From: Oscillospiraceae bacterium
Lineage (GTDB): Bacteria; Bacillota; Clostridia; Oscillospirales; Ruminococcaceae
Assembly (NCBI GenBank): GCA_022787085.1
Contig: JALFVE010000028.1
Span: forward strand, 89,898 to 153,897
Direction: 5' to 3'
Length of the DNA: 64,000 nucleotides
Part shown: positions 50,482-58,179 of the stretch, one piece after another
Numbering within the stretch: position 1 is the stretch's first letter
Layout: every line of letters begins with the position of its first letter
Notes under the pieces: model-generated
Databases searched by the model: none
What the model was told of the DNA's origin: nothing
Seen by the model: only the letters and a program-made list of their open reading frames with translations
Program-made: the position numbers and the translations under genes

Positions 50482-50622
50482 ATATGCAGGGGCACTGCGA
50501 AAGCGGTTGAGAAGCACCCTTTGAACCTGTCGGTCAATACCGTGGGAGGGAGCATACAAAGAATTTTCCGCCTTGTATGTATATTCTCCCCGAAATGAGG
50601 ATATATTTACCAAGGCTTTTTT
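50482..50622 (+). promoter_or_regulatory. TPP (thi-box) riboswitch with terminator expression platform
   Basis: The aptamer (50482-50556) contains GCGAAAGCGGTTGAGAAG, ACCCTTTGAACCTG and AATACCGTGGGAGGGA, the conserved thi-box blocks. P1 is closed by ATGC/GCAT. Two exclusive hairpins follow. CATACAA/TTGTATG (50553-50579) reuses the P1 3' strand and acts as antiterminator. GCCTTG/CAAGGC (50570-50616) with inner pairs is followed by T6 (50617-50622) and acts as terminator. Thiamin pyrophosphate binding should therefore stop transcription before thiC. Confidence 0.92.
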
Positions 50623-50638
50623 AGTTAGGAGAATTATT

Positions 50639-51952
50639 ATGAGAAATTACAAGACCCAGATGGAAGCTGCCAAAAAGGGAATTATTACTCCCGAAATGGA
50701 AATAGTTGCCAAAAAAGAATATGCCGCTCCCGAGGATATCAGAAAAAAGGTCGGGGACGGCTCGGTGGCTATTCCCGCAAATATAAATCACAAAGCCCTG
50801 TCCCCCGAGGGTATCGGCGCAGGGCTTCGCACCAAAATTAACGTTAATCTGGGCATTTCGGGAGACTGCGCCGATTACGAAAGAGAGCTTGAAAAGGTGA
50901 AAATGTCCATAGGCTTCGGCGCTGAGGCGATCATGGACCTTTCCAACTTCGGCAAAACAAACACATTCCGCACCAAGCTCATTGAAATGTCCCCTGCAAT
51001 GATCGGCACCGTGCCCATGTACGACGCTATCGGCTATCTGGAAAAGGATCTTCTCGATATCACCGCCAAGGATTTTCTCAGGGTGGTTGAGGCTCACGCC
51101 AAGGAGGGCGTTGACTTTATGACCATTCATGCGGGCATTAACAGGCGGGCTGTGGAGGCGTTCAGGCGTGAGGGAAGGAAGATGAATATCGTTTCCCGAG
51201 GCGGCTCTCTCCTCTTTGCATGGATGGCTATGACGGGCAATGAAAATCCCTTCTTTGAATATTACGATGATGTGCTTGATATTCTTCGTGAATACGATGT
51301 TACCATTAGTCTGGGCGACGCTCTCCGTCCGGGCTGCATTGACGACGCCACCGATGCAGGACAGATAAGCGAGCTTATCGAGCTGGGAAATCTCACTCTC
51401 AGGGCATGGGAAAAGGACGTTCAGGTTATGGTCGAAGGTCCCGGACACATGGCAATGAACGAGATCGCCGCCAACATGACTCTCCAGAAGCGGATATGCC
51501 ACAACGCTCCCTTCTATGTTTTAGGTCCTCTGGTAACGGATATTTTCCCGGGCTACGACCACATCACAAGCGCAATCGGAGGAGCAATCGCAGCTGCCAG
51601 CGGAGCGGATTTCCTCTGCTATGTAACTCCCGCAGAGCACCTGCGTCTGCCTGATGTAAATGACGTTAAGGAGGGCATTATGGCGAGCAAAATTGCCGCT
51701 CATGCCGCAGACATTGCCAAGGGGGTTCCCCATGCAAGAGATCTTGACAACAAAATGGCGGAGGCACGTCACAAGGTGGACTGGGAAGAAATGTTCAGGA
51801 TCGCAGCCGACCCCGACAAGGCTCGTGCATACTTTGAAAGCACTCCTCCCGCCGACCGCCACACCTGCTCCATGTGCGGAAAAATGTGCGCTGTGAGGAC
51901 GACTAATATGATACTTGAGGGCAAGGAAGTAAAATTCTGCTCGGAGAAATAA
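50639..51952 (+). CDS. thiC: Phosphomethylpyrimidine synthase ThiC
   Basis: Radical SAM enzyme converting aminoimidazole ribotide to the thiamin pyrimidine phosphate, 437 residues. Blocks: [46 protein letters not shown] within [14 protein letters not shown], and the C-terminal [11 protein letters not shown] with the Cys-x2-Cys-x4-Cys cluster. TAGGAG precedes ATG 50639, after the riboswitch terminator; an upstream frame start at 50573 lies within the riboswitch. No other thi gene is nearby, so it is a single-gene regulon here. It is shorter than proteobacterial ThiC, as usual for Clostridia. Confidence 0.95.
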   Translation: MRNYKTQMEAAKKGIITPEMEIVAKKEYAAPEDIRKKVGDGSVAIPANINHKALSPEGIGAGLRTKINVNLGISGDCADYERELEKVKMSIGFGAEAIMDLSNFGKTNTFRTKLIEMSPAMIGTVPMYDAIGYLEKDLLDITAKDFLRVVEAHAKEGVDFMTIHAGINRRAVEAFRREGRKMNIVSRGGSLLFAWMAMTGNENPFFEYYDDVLDILREYDVTISLGDALRPGCIDDATDAGQISELIELGNLTLRAWEKDVQVMVEGPGHMAMNEIAANMTLQKRICHNAPFYVLGPLVTDIFPGYDHITSAIGGAIAAASGADFLCYVTPAEHLRLPDVNDVKEGIMASKIAAHAADIAKGVPHARDLDNKMAEARHKVDWEEMFRIAADPDKARAYFESTPPADRHTCSMCGKMCAVRTTNMILEGKEVKFCSEK

Positions 51953-51975
51953 TTCAAATCAGCCGCAGGAGGCAT

Positions 51976-52066
51976 GTTTGAAAATCAAAGATTTTCAAAC
52001 CGAGTTTTGTTTTTCTGACTGCCGTCCGAAAAACAAAACTCTCACAAAAGTATGGTCATAAATATG
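51976..52066. repeat. Bipartite inverted-repeat element, copy B (before the broken acetyltransferase gene)
   Basis: GAAAATC/GATTTTC hairpin, then CGAGTTTTGTTTTTC, a CTGCCG core, GAAAAACAAAACTCTC and ATGGTCAT immediately before the ATG of the acetyltransferase remnant. Same block order as at 1527-1616. This copy has the longer and more perfect stem. Confidence 0.6.
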
Positions 52067-52541
52067 ATAACGGAAACTGAAAGACTTATCCTCCGCAGGT
52101 ACACCGCCGACGATCTTTACGATCTGTATGAATATCTGTCGGATGAGCCTTGATGAAGCAAGGGATAATCTGAACTGGCGCATCGGAACGGACGAGATGA
52201 TCGCAGTTGAGTTAAAGGAAACTCATAAAATGATAGGCAACATTTATCTCGGCAAAAGAGATTTCAATTCACTTGAACCGGGATTAGTTTTTTATCGCCA
52301 TTTCTGGGAAAAGGGCTATGCAAAGGAGAGCTGCAATGCTATGCTCAGGCTCTCATTTCAGAATGGCGTTCACAGAATTTTTGCCGAATGTGACCCCGAA
52401 AATATCAGCTCATGGAAGCTGCTCGAATCCCTTGGATTTGAGAGAGAGGCACATTTAAAGCAGAATGTTTATTTTTGGACAGATGAGAACGGGCAGCCCA
52501 TCCGGAAAGATACTTTCATATATGCAAAGGTCAATATATAA
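52064..52541 (+). pseudogene. GNAT acetyltransferase gene broken by a small deletion
   Basis: The frame from ATG 52064 encodes a typical RimJ-like start (MITETERLILRRYTADDLYD) but stops at TGA 52151 after 29 residues. The rest continues in another frame (open from 52128) with MSLDEARDNLNWRIG, the acetyl-CoA-binding EKGYAKESCNAMLRLSFQ, and SWKLLESLGFEREAHLKQN. About a dozen residues expected between the parts (before MSLDEA) are missing. The break sits at ATGAG, which may mark a deletion between short direct repeats. The larger downstream frame could still be expressed in theory. Confidence 0.78.
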
Positions 52542-52600
52542 TAAAAATGCTTCAGCTCTGCAATTTTAATTTGTGCAGGGCTGAAGCATTACATTTTTAA
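52542..52600. terminator. Bidirectional terminator between convergent genes
   Basis: AATGCTTCAGC (52546-52556) pairs with GCTGAAGCATT (52580-52590), with inner TCTGCAA/TTGTGCAG pairs. An A run on the left and T run on the right allow use from both strands. Confidence 0.82.
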
Positions 52601-52606
52601 AAATAT

Positions 52607-53182
52607 TCAATCCTTGAGATATCCCTTGCCGATAGCCCAGCCGAAGAGACAGCCGCAGCCTCCGCCGATTATATGCGCCATCTGGGAGATGTTATCCTGC
52701 GCAAAAATGCCGTTGATTATCTCTGTGCCGAGATAAAGCACCGCCACGAAAATAAGGGTGAGTGGTATCTCGCCGCTTCTGCTGTTTGCAAATGAGCTGA
52801 GCAAAATCATCATGAAGGCAACTCCGCTTGCCCCCAGAAGGGCTGTTGCGGGGAAGAATATGACGTTTATAAGTCCTGTGATAAGAGCGGTGAAGGCTAT
52901 CATCAGCAGAAGTCTTTTGCCGCCGTACTTCTCCTCAAGCATTGGTCCCACAAGCAGTATGATGGTGAAATTCCCCATAAAATGGGCAAGGTCGGCGTGT
53001 CCCAGAACGTGGGTGAACAGTCTGAGATAAAAAAGCGGATTTGTAAGCGAGTCCCTGTAAACCGAGAAAAGCAGAATTGTTGAGCCGTCATGGGTTATCA
53101 TTCCCAGAATGACCGCTATAAGCGACAGCAATGTAAACGTCAGGATAACGGGAGAATTGTATGTGACCTTCGGCAGCTTCAT
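52607..53182 (-). CDS. Rhomboid-family intramembrane serine protease
   Basis: 191 residues with about six membrane segments. The catalytic Ser is in the GASG loop (ATALLGASGVAFMMIL, about residue 117). The catalytic His is in AHIIGGGCGCLFGWAIG in the last segment. An HFMGN segment gives the usual His-Asn oxyanion region. No extra soluble domain is fused. AAAGGA lies eight bases before ATG 53182. Monocistronic, downstream of the rpmA terminator. The substrate is unknown. Confidence 0.9.
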   Translation of the reverse strand: MKLPKVTYNSPVILTFTLLSLIAVILGMITHDGSTILLFSVYRDSLTNPLFYLRLFTHVLGHADLAHFMGNFTIILLVGPMLEEKYGGKRLLLMIAFTALITGLINVIFFPATALLGASGVAFMMILLSSFANSRSGEIPLTLIFVAVLYLGTEIINGIFAQDNISQMAHIIGGGCGCLFGWAIGKGYLKD

Positions 53183-53203
53183 ATTATTTTTCCTTTCATA
53201 TGT

Positions 53204-53240
53204 ACAAAAAAGCCGTTTTTACTTTTTCGGTAAAAACGGC
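53204..53240 (-). terminator. Terminator of the rplU-prp-rpmA operon
   Basis: On the minus strand AGCCGTTTTTAC pairs perfectly with GTAAAAACGGCT (53240-53210), followed by a T run. Confidence 0.88.
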
Positions 53241-53259
53241 TCATGCATTATGTGCAAAA

Positions 53260-53541
53260 TTATTCAGCAGCGTAAACGCTTACCTTCTTGCGATCCTTGC
53301 CAACACGCTCGAACTTTACAACACCGTCGATAACTGCGAAAATAGTATCGTCGGAGCCGATTCCAACGCCTGCACCGGGATGAATATGAGTGCCTCTCTG
53401 ACGAACGATGATGTTGCCGGAAGTTACAAACTGACCGTCAGCTCTCTTAACGCCAAGTCTCTTGGACTCGGAATCACGTCCGTTCTTAGTGGAACCCATA
53501 CCTTTTTTATGAGCAAAAAACTGCATGGAAATTCTGATCAT
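53260..53541 (-). CDS. rpmA: 50S ribosomal protein L27 with Prp-cleaved N-terminus
   Basis: 93-residue precursor. The start [20 protein letters not shown] shows the Firmicute extension ending QFF before AHKKG, the site cut by the cysteine protease Prp. The mature N-terminus reaches the peptidyl-transferase centre. Downstream blocks [19 protein letters not shown] and [15 protein letters not shown] are diagnostic. GGAGG is eight bases before ATG 53541, so the longer form is the real one. The Prp gene lies immediately upstream. Confidence 0.95.
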   Translation of the reverse strand: MIRISMQFFAHKKGMGSTKNGRDSESKRLGVKRADGQFVTSGNIIVRQRGTHIHPGAGVGIGSDDTIFAVIDGVVKFERVGKDRKKVSVYAAE

Positions 53542-53574
53542 TGCGGTATCCTCCCTTTCGATTTGATGAAGATT

Positions 53575-53886
53575 TCACTTGATAATGATTTGAATGCTGC
53601 GGGGAAATTCCTCGGATATAAAGCCCAGATGAGCCTTGAATGACTCCATGAGCCTCCGTGAATTTTCGCAGCCCTCGTTTTTCAGCCTTAGAGTCAGTGT
53701 ATTTTCCGAAACGCTCACATCTGCATCATCACCGAAAAATTCGGTTATGGTATTGCAGGTAAGCTCGGCTGCAGACGATACCGCTGAACAGGCAACATCA
53801 TTGCCCGCAGTCCCATATCCTGCGTGACCCGACAGTGAAAAACCACAAAGCCGACCGTTTTCAGTATAAAAAACAGCCTTTATCAT
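53575..53886 (-). CDS. prp: Ribosomal-processing cysteine protease Prp
   Basis: 103-residue protease that removes the L27 extension. The catalytic His is in [20 protein letters not shown] (His 21) and the catalytic Cys follows 12 residues later in the same segment. The C-terminal beta strand TLTLRLKN and the helix [20 protein letters not shown] are family-typical. It overlaps the rplU stop by four bases and precedes rpmA, the conserved L21-Prp-L27 order of Firmicutes. Confidence 0.94.
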   Translation of the reverse strand: MIKAVFYTENGRLCGFSLSGHAGYGTAGNDVACSAVSSAAELTCNTITEFFGDDADVSVSENTLTLRLKNEGCENSRRLMESFKAHLGFISEEFPRSIQIIIK

Positions 53887-54197
53887 GCCTTGATAGCGTC
53901 GATTCTTACCTTAGTATAGGGCTGTCTGTGACCCTGCTTCTTGTGAGAAGAGCCCTTCTTAGGCTTATAAGTGAAAACAGTGATCTTCTTTGCCTTGCCA
54001 TTCTTGATAACCTTTGCCTCAACTGCTGCACCTGCTACGTAGGGAGCACCTACTGTGAGAGCGCTGTCGTTGTTAAGAGCGATAACCTTATCAAAGGTCA
54101 CGGTATCATCAGCGTTTGCCTCGAGCTTCTCGATGAAGATCTCATCGCCCTCCTTGACCTGATACTGCTTTCCGCCTGTTTCGATAATTGCGTACAT
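53883..54197 (-). CDS. rplU: 50S ribosomal protein L21
   Basis: 104-residue L21. [20 protein letters not shown] at the start and the C-terminal [20 protein letters not shown] followed by [10 protein letters not shown] are diagnostic. It is first in the rplU-prp-rpmA operon, behind a strong promoter and a structured leader of about 95 bases. AAAGGAAAAGGCAGG on the minus strand precedes the ATG. Confidence 0.96.
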   Translation of the reverse strand: MYAIIETGGKQYQVKEGDEIFIEKLEANADDTVTFDKVIALNNDSALTVGAPYVAGAAVEAKVIKNGKAKKITVFTYKPKKGSSHKKQGHRQPYTKVRIDAIKA

Positions 54198-54290
54198 TTA
54201 CGGCACCTGCCTTTTCCTTTAAACTCGCTGTCAGGGCGGATATTTAATCCTTTCGGAATAATATCGCTTGTCTGCCCGTTCCATGCGGCA
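54198..54290 (-). promoter_or_regulatory. Leader of the L21 operon
   Basis: The minus-strand leader contains GGGCAGAC and, about 50 bases later, the complementary CCGCCCTGAC. It can fold into a long imperfect stem. Firmicute rplU genes commonly carry an L21-type autoregulatory leader in this place; assignment is by position and pairing only. Confidence 0.5.
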
Positions 54291-54296
54291 AGAAAT

Positions 54297-54325
54297 ATTA
54301 TATCACATTATTTTTCCTTTGTCAA
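54297..54325 (-). promoter_or_regulatory. Sigma-A promoter of the L21-Prp-L27 operon
   Basis: Minus-strand TTGACA (54325-54320), 17-base spacer, TATAAT (54302-54297): perfect consensus. Confidence 0.9.
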
Positions 54326-54349
54326 GGGCTTTTTGAGATTTTTTCAATA

Positions 54350-54619
54350 TTATTTCTCCTCCCCGTCCTCTCCCTCATAGATATCCCGAACCTTGTATTC
54401 CTCTTCATTCGGGGGCGGGGTGTCCTTATTTTCCCTGCCGAGGAGCTTATCGACGGCGGCGGCTATCTTCGGGAGAAAAACGGCTACCATATATATAAGT
54501 ATCATGGCCGCCAGTCCCGTAAGGAGCATTGCCCATGCGGGTGAGGTTTCGGCGGGGGCGGGATTATTTTCAGCGGGGACGGACTGTGTTGTTTCGGCTG
54601 CTGTCTCTGTAATTTCCAT
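54350..54619 (-). CDS. Small single-pass membrane protein
   Basis: 89 residues. A Thr/Ala/Pro/Glu-rich N-terminus (about 1-27) is followed by one membrane segment (WAMLLTGLAAMILIYMVAVF, about 29-50) and an acidic C-terminal tail (PPPNEEEYKVRDIYEGEDGEEK). No recognisable domain. It has its own promoter (54653-54681) and GGAGG eight bases before ATG 54619. It is divergent from the GH13 gene. The N-terminal composition suggests an extracellular, flexible segment. Confidence 0.72.
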   Translation of the reverse strand: MEITETAAETTQSVPAENNPAPAETSPAWAMLLTGLAAMILIYMVAVFLPKIAAAVDKLLGRENKDTPPPNEEEYKVRDIYEGEDGEEK

Positions 54620-54652
54620 TTATTTCCTCCAAATTTCTTATATTCTGCACAT

Positions 54653-54681
54653 ATTATAACACAAAATTTCTCTTCTTTCAA
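54653..54681 (-). promoter_or_regulatory. Promoter of the small membrane protein gene
   Basis: Minus-strand TTGAAA (54681-54676), 17-base spacer, TATAAT (54658-54653). Confidence 0.8.
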
Positions 54682-54745
54682 CCAATTCACTAAAATTTTC
54701 AGGGAATATTTTACGGCGATTTATGTCAAATGTTACAAATCTGAC

Positions 54746-54774
54746 TTGATTTTTGCCCTTTTTTATGATAGAAT
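54746..54774 (+). promoter_or_regulatory. Promoter of the GH13-DUF1653 gene
   Basis: TTGATT 54746-54751, 17-base spacer, TAGAAT 54769-54774. The start codon lies about 115 bases further on. Confidence 0.65.
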
Positions 54775-54896
54775 AATATAAAACATTGCCATTATGTCCG
54801 CCGAGAACTGTTTTTTTCGGGGATATTCGCAATTGTACGAGGCAAAGGTGCGGGCTGCGCTTTTCCTATTTTCGATTCAGAAAGGATTGTTATTTC

Positions 54897-56612
54897 ATGT
54901 CAAATTCCCCCGAGTGGATCAAAAAATCCTCTGTGTATCACATTTATCCCATGGGCTTCTGCGGCTGCGAAAGAACAAGGGCTGAGCTTAACGGCGAGCC
55001 TGTTCACCGCATTAAAAAGATCATTGAGTGGATCCCTCATCTCAAGTCCATGAACATCAATGCCGTTTATTTAGGCCCCATTTTCGAGTCTGCCGCTCAC
55101 GGCTATGACACCTCCGATTACACTAAAATTGACGCTCGTCTCGGCACAAACGAGGATTTTACCGAGGTCTGCGAGGCGCTTCACAAAAACGGCATCAGAA
55201 TCATTCTTGACGGTGTTTTCAATCACGTTGGCAGAGAGCATCACGCTTTCCTTGACGTGAAGCAGAACAGGGAGCGCTCACGTTACTGCGGCTGGTTCTG
55301 CGGTCTGAATTTCGGCGGAAATTCTTCCTATAATGACGGCTTCTGGTACGAGGGCTGGAACAACTGCTATGATCTTGTCAAGCTCAATCTCAAAAACGGC
55401 GAGGTGGTTGATTACCTGCTGAATGCCGTGAAGATGTGGATCGAGAAATGGGATATTGACGGCATCCGCTTTGACGCTGCGGATTGTCTCGACCCCGATT
55501 TCATCAAGCGGATACATTCCTTTACACGTTCTCTCAAGCCCGATTTCTGGCTCATGGGCGAGATAATTCACGGGGATTACCGAAGATGGGCTAATCCCGA
55601 AATGTTTGACTGCGTCACCAATTATCAGTGCTACAAGGGAATTTATTCCTCTCACAACGACCGCAATTATTTTGAGATCGCTCACTCCATCGAGTATCAG
55701 ATGGGTCAGTACGGCGATACTTATATGTATAATTTTGTGGACAATCACGATGTAGCAAGGCTCGGAAGCGTTCTTTCGGATTACGAGAGGATCTACTGCT
55801 GCTACACTCTCCTTTACACCATGTACGGCGTCCCCTCCATTTATTACGGCAGTGAGTTCGGCATCAAGGGCGAAAAAGGCAGAGGTGCTGACGCTGACAT
55901 GGCTATCCGTCCTTGTCTGGAGCTTGATGATATCCCCGGCAGAGACGACAAGCTCCTTGCTCACATTTCCGCTCTGGGCGCTATCAGAAACGAGTTCCCT
56001 GCTGTTCAGTCGGGCTCATACAAGAAGCTTGATCTTCGCAATCAGACATTCCTGTTTATGCGTGAAAAGGACGGTCAGGCGGTTTATATCGGTCTTAACA
56101 TCAGCGACGGCGATTACACCTTTGATATTCAGTCGAATGTCAGCCTTGCCGACCGTTTGAGCGGAAAGCATTTTACTTCCTCTAATGGCCGTGTAAGCGT
56201 TACTGTTCCCAAGAATCACTCGGTGGTTCTGGTTGACGCAAATATCCCCGTTTCTGCTCCTGTTCGTGAGGAGATACCCGCTCCTGCTCCGAAGCCCGCT
56301 CCCGCTCCCAAGGCTGAGGCTCCCGCTCCTGTCGCAGAGGCTAAGAAGCCCGAAGTGAAGGGCACTTCCTCCGCAGGTATCCCCGCAGGCAGAGAGATCG
56401 TTATCGGCGGTCATTACAAGCATTTCAAGGGCGGCGATTATGTTGTTCTGAATGTGGCATACGACCATGAGACTATGGAAAAGCAGGTCGTTTATATGCA
56501 GATATACGACAAGCCCAGGGTTTGGGTACGTCCCCTCTCCATGTTCCTTGAGGACGTGAACGATCACGGCAATATCAAGCCCAGATTTGCTTTTATCGAC
56601 AAGATGGAATGA
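54897..56612 (+). CDS. GH13 alpha-amylase-type enzyme fused to DUF1653
   Basis: 571 residues, no signal peptide, so probably cytoplasmic. The GH13 barrel has DGVFNHVG (region I), GIRFDAADC with nucleophile Asp 193, LMGEIIHGD with acid/base Glu 222, and FVDNHD with Asp 285. This resembles neopullulanase or maltogenic amylase acting on short alpha-glucans. A Pro/Ala-rich linker (about 452-497) leads to a C-terminal domain with HYKHFKGGDYVVLNVAYD and VWVRPLSMFLEDV that matches DUF1653. ATG 54897 follows AGAAAGGA; a longer in-frame start at 54786 overlaps the promoter region. The fusion is unusual. Confidence 0.88.
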   Translation: MSNSPEWIKKSSVYHIYPMGFCGCERTRAELNGEPVHRIKKIIEWIPHLKSMNINAVYLGPIFESAAHGYDTSDYTKIDARLGTNEDFTEVCEALHKNGIRIILDGVFNHVGREHHAFLDVKQNRERSRYCGWFCGLNFGGNSSYNDGFWYEGWNNCYDLVKLNLKNGEVVDYLLNAVKMWIEKWDIDGIRFDAADCLDPDFIKRIHSFTRSLKPDFWLMGEIIHGDYRRWANPEMFDCVTNYQCYKGIYSSHNDRNYFEIAHSIEYQMGQYGDTYMYNFVDNHDVARLGSVLSDYERIYCCYTLLYTMYGVPSIYYGSEFGIKGEKGRGADADMAIRPCLELDDIPGRDDKLLAHISALGAIRNEFPAVQSGSYKKLDLRNQTFLFMREKDGQAVYIGLNISDGDYTFDIQSNVSLADRLSGKHFTSSNGRVSVTVPKNHSVVLVDANIPVSAPVREEIPAPAPKPAPAPKAEAPAPVAEAKKPEVKGTSSAGIPAGREIVIGGHYKHFKGGDYVVLNVAYDHETMEKQVVYMQIYDKPRVWVRPLSMFLEDVNDHGNIKPRFAFIDKME

Positions 56613-56644
56613 TTCTTTTTATGTAATTGATACAGAATATTTTT

Positions 56645-56683
56645 GCCGGGACTTCCTATTTTTTGGGAAAGTCCCGGCTTTTT
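56645..56683 (+). terminator. Terminator of the GH13 gene
   Basis: Perfect 10-bp stem GCCGGGACTT (56645-56654) with AAGTCCCGGC (56669-56678), then T5. Confidence 0.92.
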
Positions 56684-56947
56684 AGCTGTCCATCGCTCAA
56701 AGTCGGCAGCACCTATTCTGTGGAGGCGGGCGGTCAGTCCTCCTCGGTCACTTTGAGCAGTCTCATTTACAGCGAAAGAGGCATGGGCAGCGGCAGAGGC
56801 AATTGTGGCGATCCTCAGGGCGGCTTCAATAATTCAGATATGCCCCGTGACCCCGGCGATATGGATTTGTCAAGAGGTCACGGCAAGATGAATATGCCAA
56901 GAGATCCCGACAATATGAGAGAGCCTGCGGATTCGGCGATCAGTTAA
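56684..56947 (+). pseudogene. 3' remnant of a Gly/Met-rich secreted protein gene
   Basis: Open frame without a credible start: it begins inside the preceding terminator. It reads LKVGSTYSVEAGGQSSSVTL then a Gly/Arg/Met/Asp-rich tail (GMGSGRGN, MPRDPGDM twice in variant form). This resembles the end of large clostridial carbohydrate-binding surface proteins (a beta-strand repeat then a GMGGG-type tail). I read it as what is left of such a gene after deletion. The resemblance is from memory of the pattern; no alignment was run. Confidence 0.5.
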
Positions 56948-56957
56948 TTATAAAGCT

Positions 56958-57003
56958 TCGGAGCAGCACTGCGTTTTGGCGGTACTGCTCCGATATTTTT
57001 ATT
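56958..57003. terminator. Terminator between the gene remnant and prmC
   Basis: TCGGAGCAG (56958-56966) pairs with CTGCTCCGA (56985-56993), extended by AC/GT pairs across a mismatch, followed by TATTTTTA. Together with AT-rich sequence on the left it can also serve prmC on the other strand. Confidence 0.75.
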
Positions 57004-57015
57004 GATTATTTTTTC

Positions 57016-57879
57016 TCAGTCTCTCAGATATCCGCCCACGACTCTTACGCCGCCTGTGGCATCATTGGCGGTGAATGTGTCTGTGAACCCGCTTTCTGCA
57101 AGTATCTTTTTTACCTCATCCGCCTGCTCGGTGCCTGTTTCAAATATCATCAGTCCGTCCTTTTTCAGAAGCTCCTTCCACAGGCAGGCGATCACACGAT
57201 AGAATTTCAGCCCGTCACTTCCGCCGTACAGCGCCATTTCAGGCTCGAAGGTCACTTCCTTCTGAAGCTCGTCCATTTCCTTGTCGGTAAGGTAAGGGGG
57301 ATTCGAGACGATACAGTCTATGGGCAGATATTCCCCTTCCGTATCACGAAAATTTTCAAGCAGCGCTCCGTTCATCACGTCCCCCTTGAGAAGCTTTACG
57401 TCGGCGCCGTTTGCCCGGACATTCTCAACCAGATAGGGAAATGCCTCGGAGGACAGCTCCACTGCATACACTCTGCTCCCCGACAACTCCTTTGCAAGAG
57501 TTACGGCGATACAGCCGCTTCCGCTGCACAGGTCAAGTATGCCGTGAGGGTCGCTTTTTTCAAGCCTTGACAATATCTCGTCTATGAGCGTTTCGGTGTC
57601 GGGTCGGGGGATAAGCACGCCCTCCCCCACCTTGAAGTCTCTGCCATAAAACTCCCATTTCCCCAGAATATACTGGAGAGGATAGCCCGCTGCCCGCCGC
57701 CTTGCGCCCTTTACTGCACTGTTTGCGGCGGCTTCCGTCAGCTCCTTTTCGGGATGGGTGGCAAGCATTTCACGGGTCACGCCGCAAAGGTCTTCCAAAA
57801 GACATATTTTGTCAAATTCTTTGTCGGGAACCTCCTTTAATATGCTGTCAAGCCTGTTGTTCAACTCTTGTATGGTCAT
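57016..57879 (-). CDS. prmC: Release factor glutamine methyltransferase PrmC
   Basis: Methylates the GGQ glutamine of peptide release factors, 287 residues. The N-terminal helical domain (about 1-85) includes PLQYILGKWEFYGRDF. The SAM-binding motif is ILDLCSGSGCIAVTLAKEL and the catalytic motif IVSNPPYLTDKEM. The C-terminus ends RVVGGYLRD. It lies downstream of the DUF1385 gene on the same strand, as often in Clostridia, but a 300-base gap with an opposing promoter separates them. prfA is not seen. Confidence 0.94.
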   Translation of the reverse strand: MTIQELNNRLDSILKEVPDKEFDKICLLEDLCGVTREMLATHPEKELTEAAANSAVKGARRRAAGYPLQYILGKWEFYGRDFKVGEGVLIPRPDTETLIDEILSRLEKSDPHGILDLCSGSGCIAVTLAKELSGSRVYAVELSSEAFPYLVENVRANGADVKLLKGDVMNGALLENFRDTEGEYLPIDCIVSNPPYLTDKEMDELQKEVTFEPEMALYGGSDGLKFYRVIACLWKELLKKDGLMIFETGTEQADEVKKILAESGFTDTFTANDATGGVRVVGGYLRD

Positions 57880-57928
57880 TTGTTCTCTCCTTTATGTTTT
57901 TTTGCGAAAAGTTTGTTCAATTTGTCAA

Positions 57929-57957
57929 TTGACATTTTAGATCAAATGTGCTATAAT
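57929..57957 (+). promoter_or_regulatory. Orphan plus-strand sigma-A promoter
   Basis: TTGACA 57929-57934, 17-base spacer, TATAAT 57952-57957, a perfect consensus. It points into the gene-free stretch 57964-58179, whose next genes are on the other strand, so it can only drive a non-coding or antisense transcript, or a micro-ORF (ATG 58038, 13 codons). Confidence 0.72.
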
Positions 57958-58043
57958 TATTCTGCCGAATCCGAGATCGCTCTTTTTGCCTTTGCCGTTT
58001 TTATATTCTTAAATCGTTCATAACAATCTATTTATACATGGCT

Positions 58044-58115
58044 GACACTCTTTCAGAGTGTCGTCACACACACTATTGATTTGCGAAGATTTCGCAAATC
58101 AATCGGCGCGGTGAC
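58044..58115. repeat. Paired hairpin element in the prmC-DUF1385 gap
   Basis: First hairpin: GACACTCT/AGAGTGTC (58044-58062, 3-base loop). Second: ATTGATTTGCGAA/TTCGCAAATCAAT (58075-58103, 3-base loop), a perfect 13-bp stem, itself enclosed by GTCAC (58063-58067) and GTGAC (58111-58115). No T run follows, so this is not an ordinary terminator. Candidate small-RNA structure or dispersed palindromic element. The remainder of 57880-58179 holds the promoter at 57929 and a short GCGGGGC/GCCCCGC stem near the DUF1385 stop. Confidence 0.6.
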
Positions 58116-58179
58116 AAAATTCAACGACCCATTCTATTAAGCAGCGCGACCTTGCCGCGGGGCTGCCCCGCCCCCCGCA

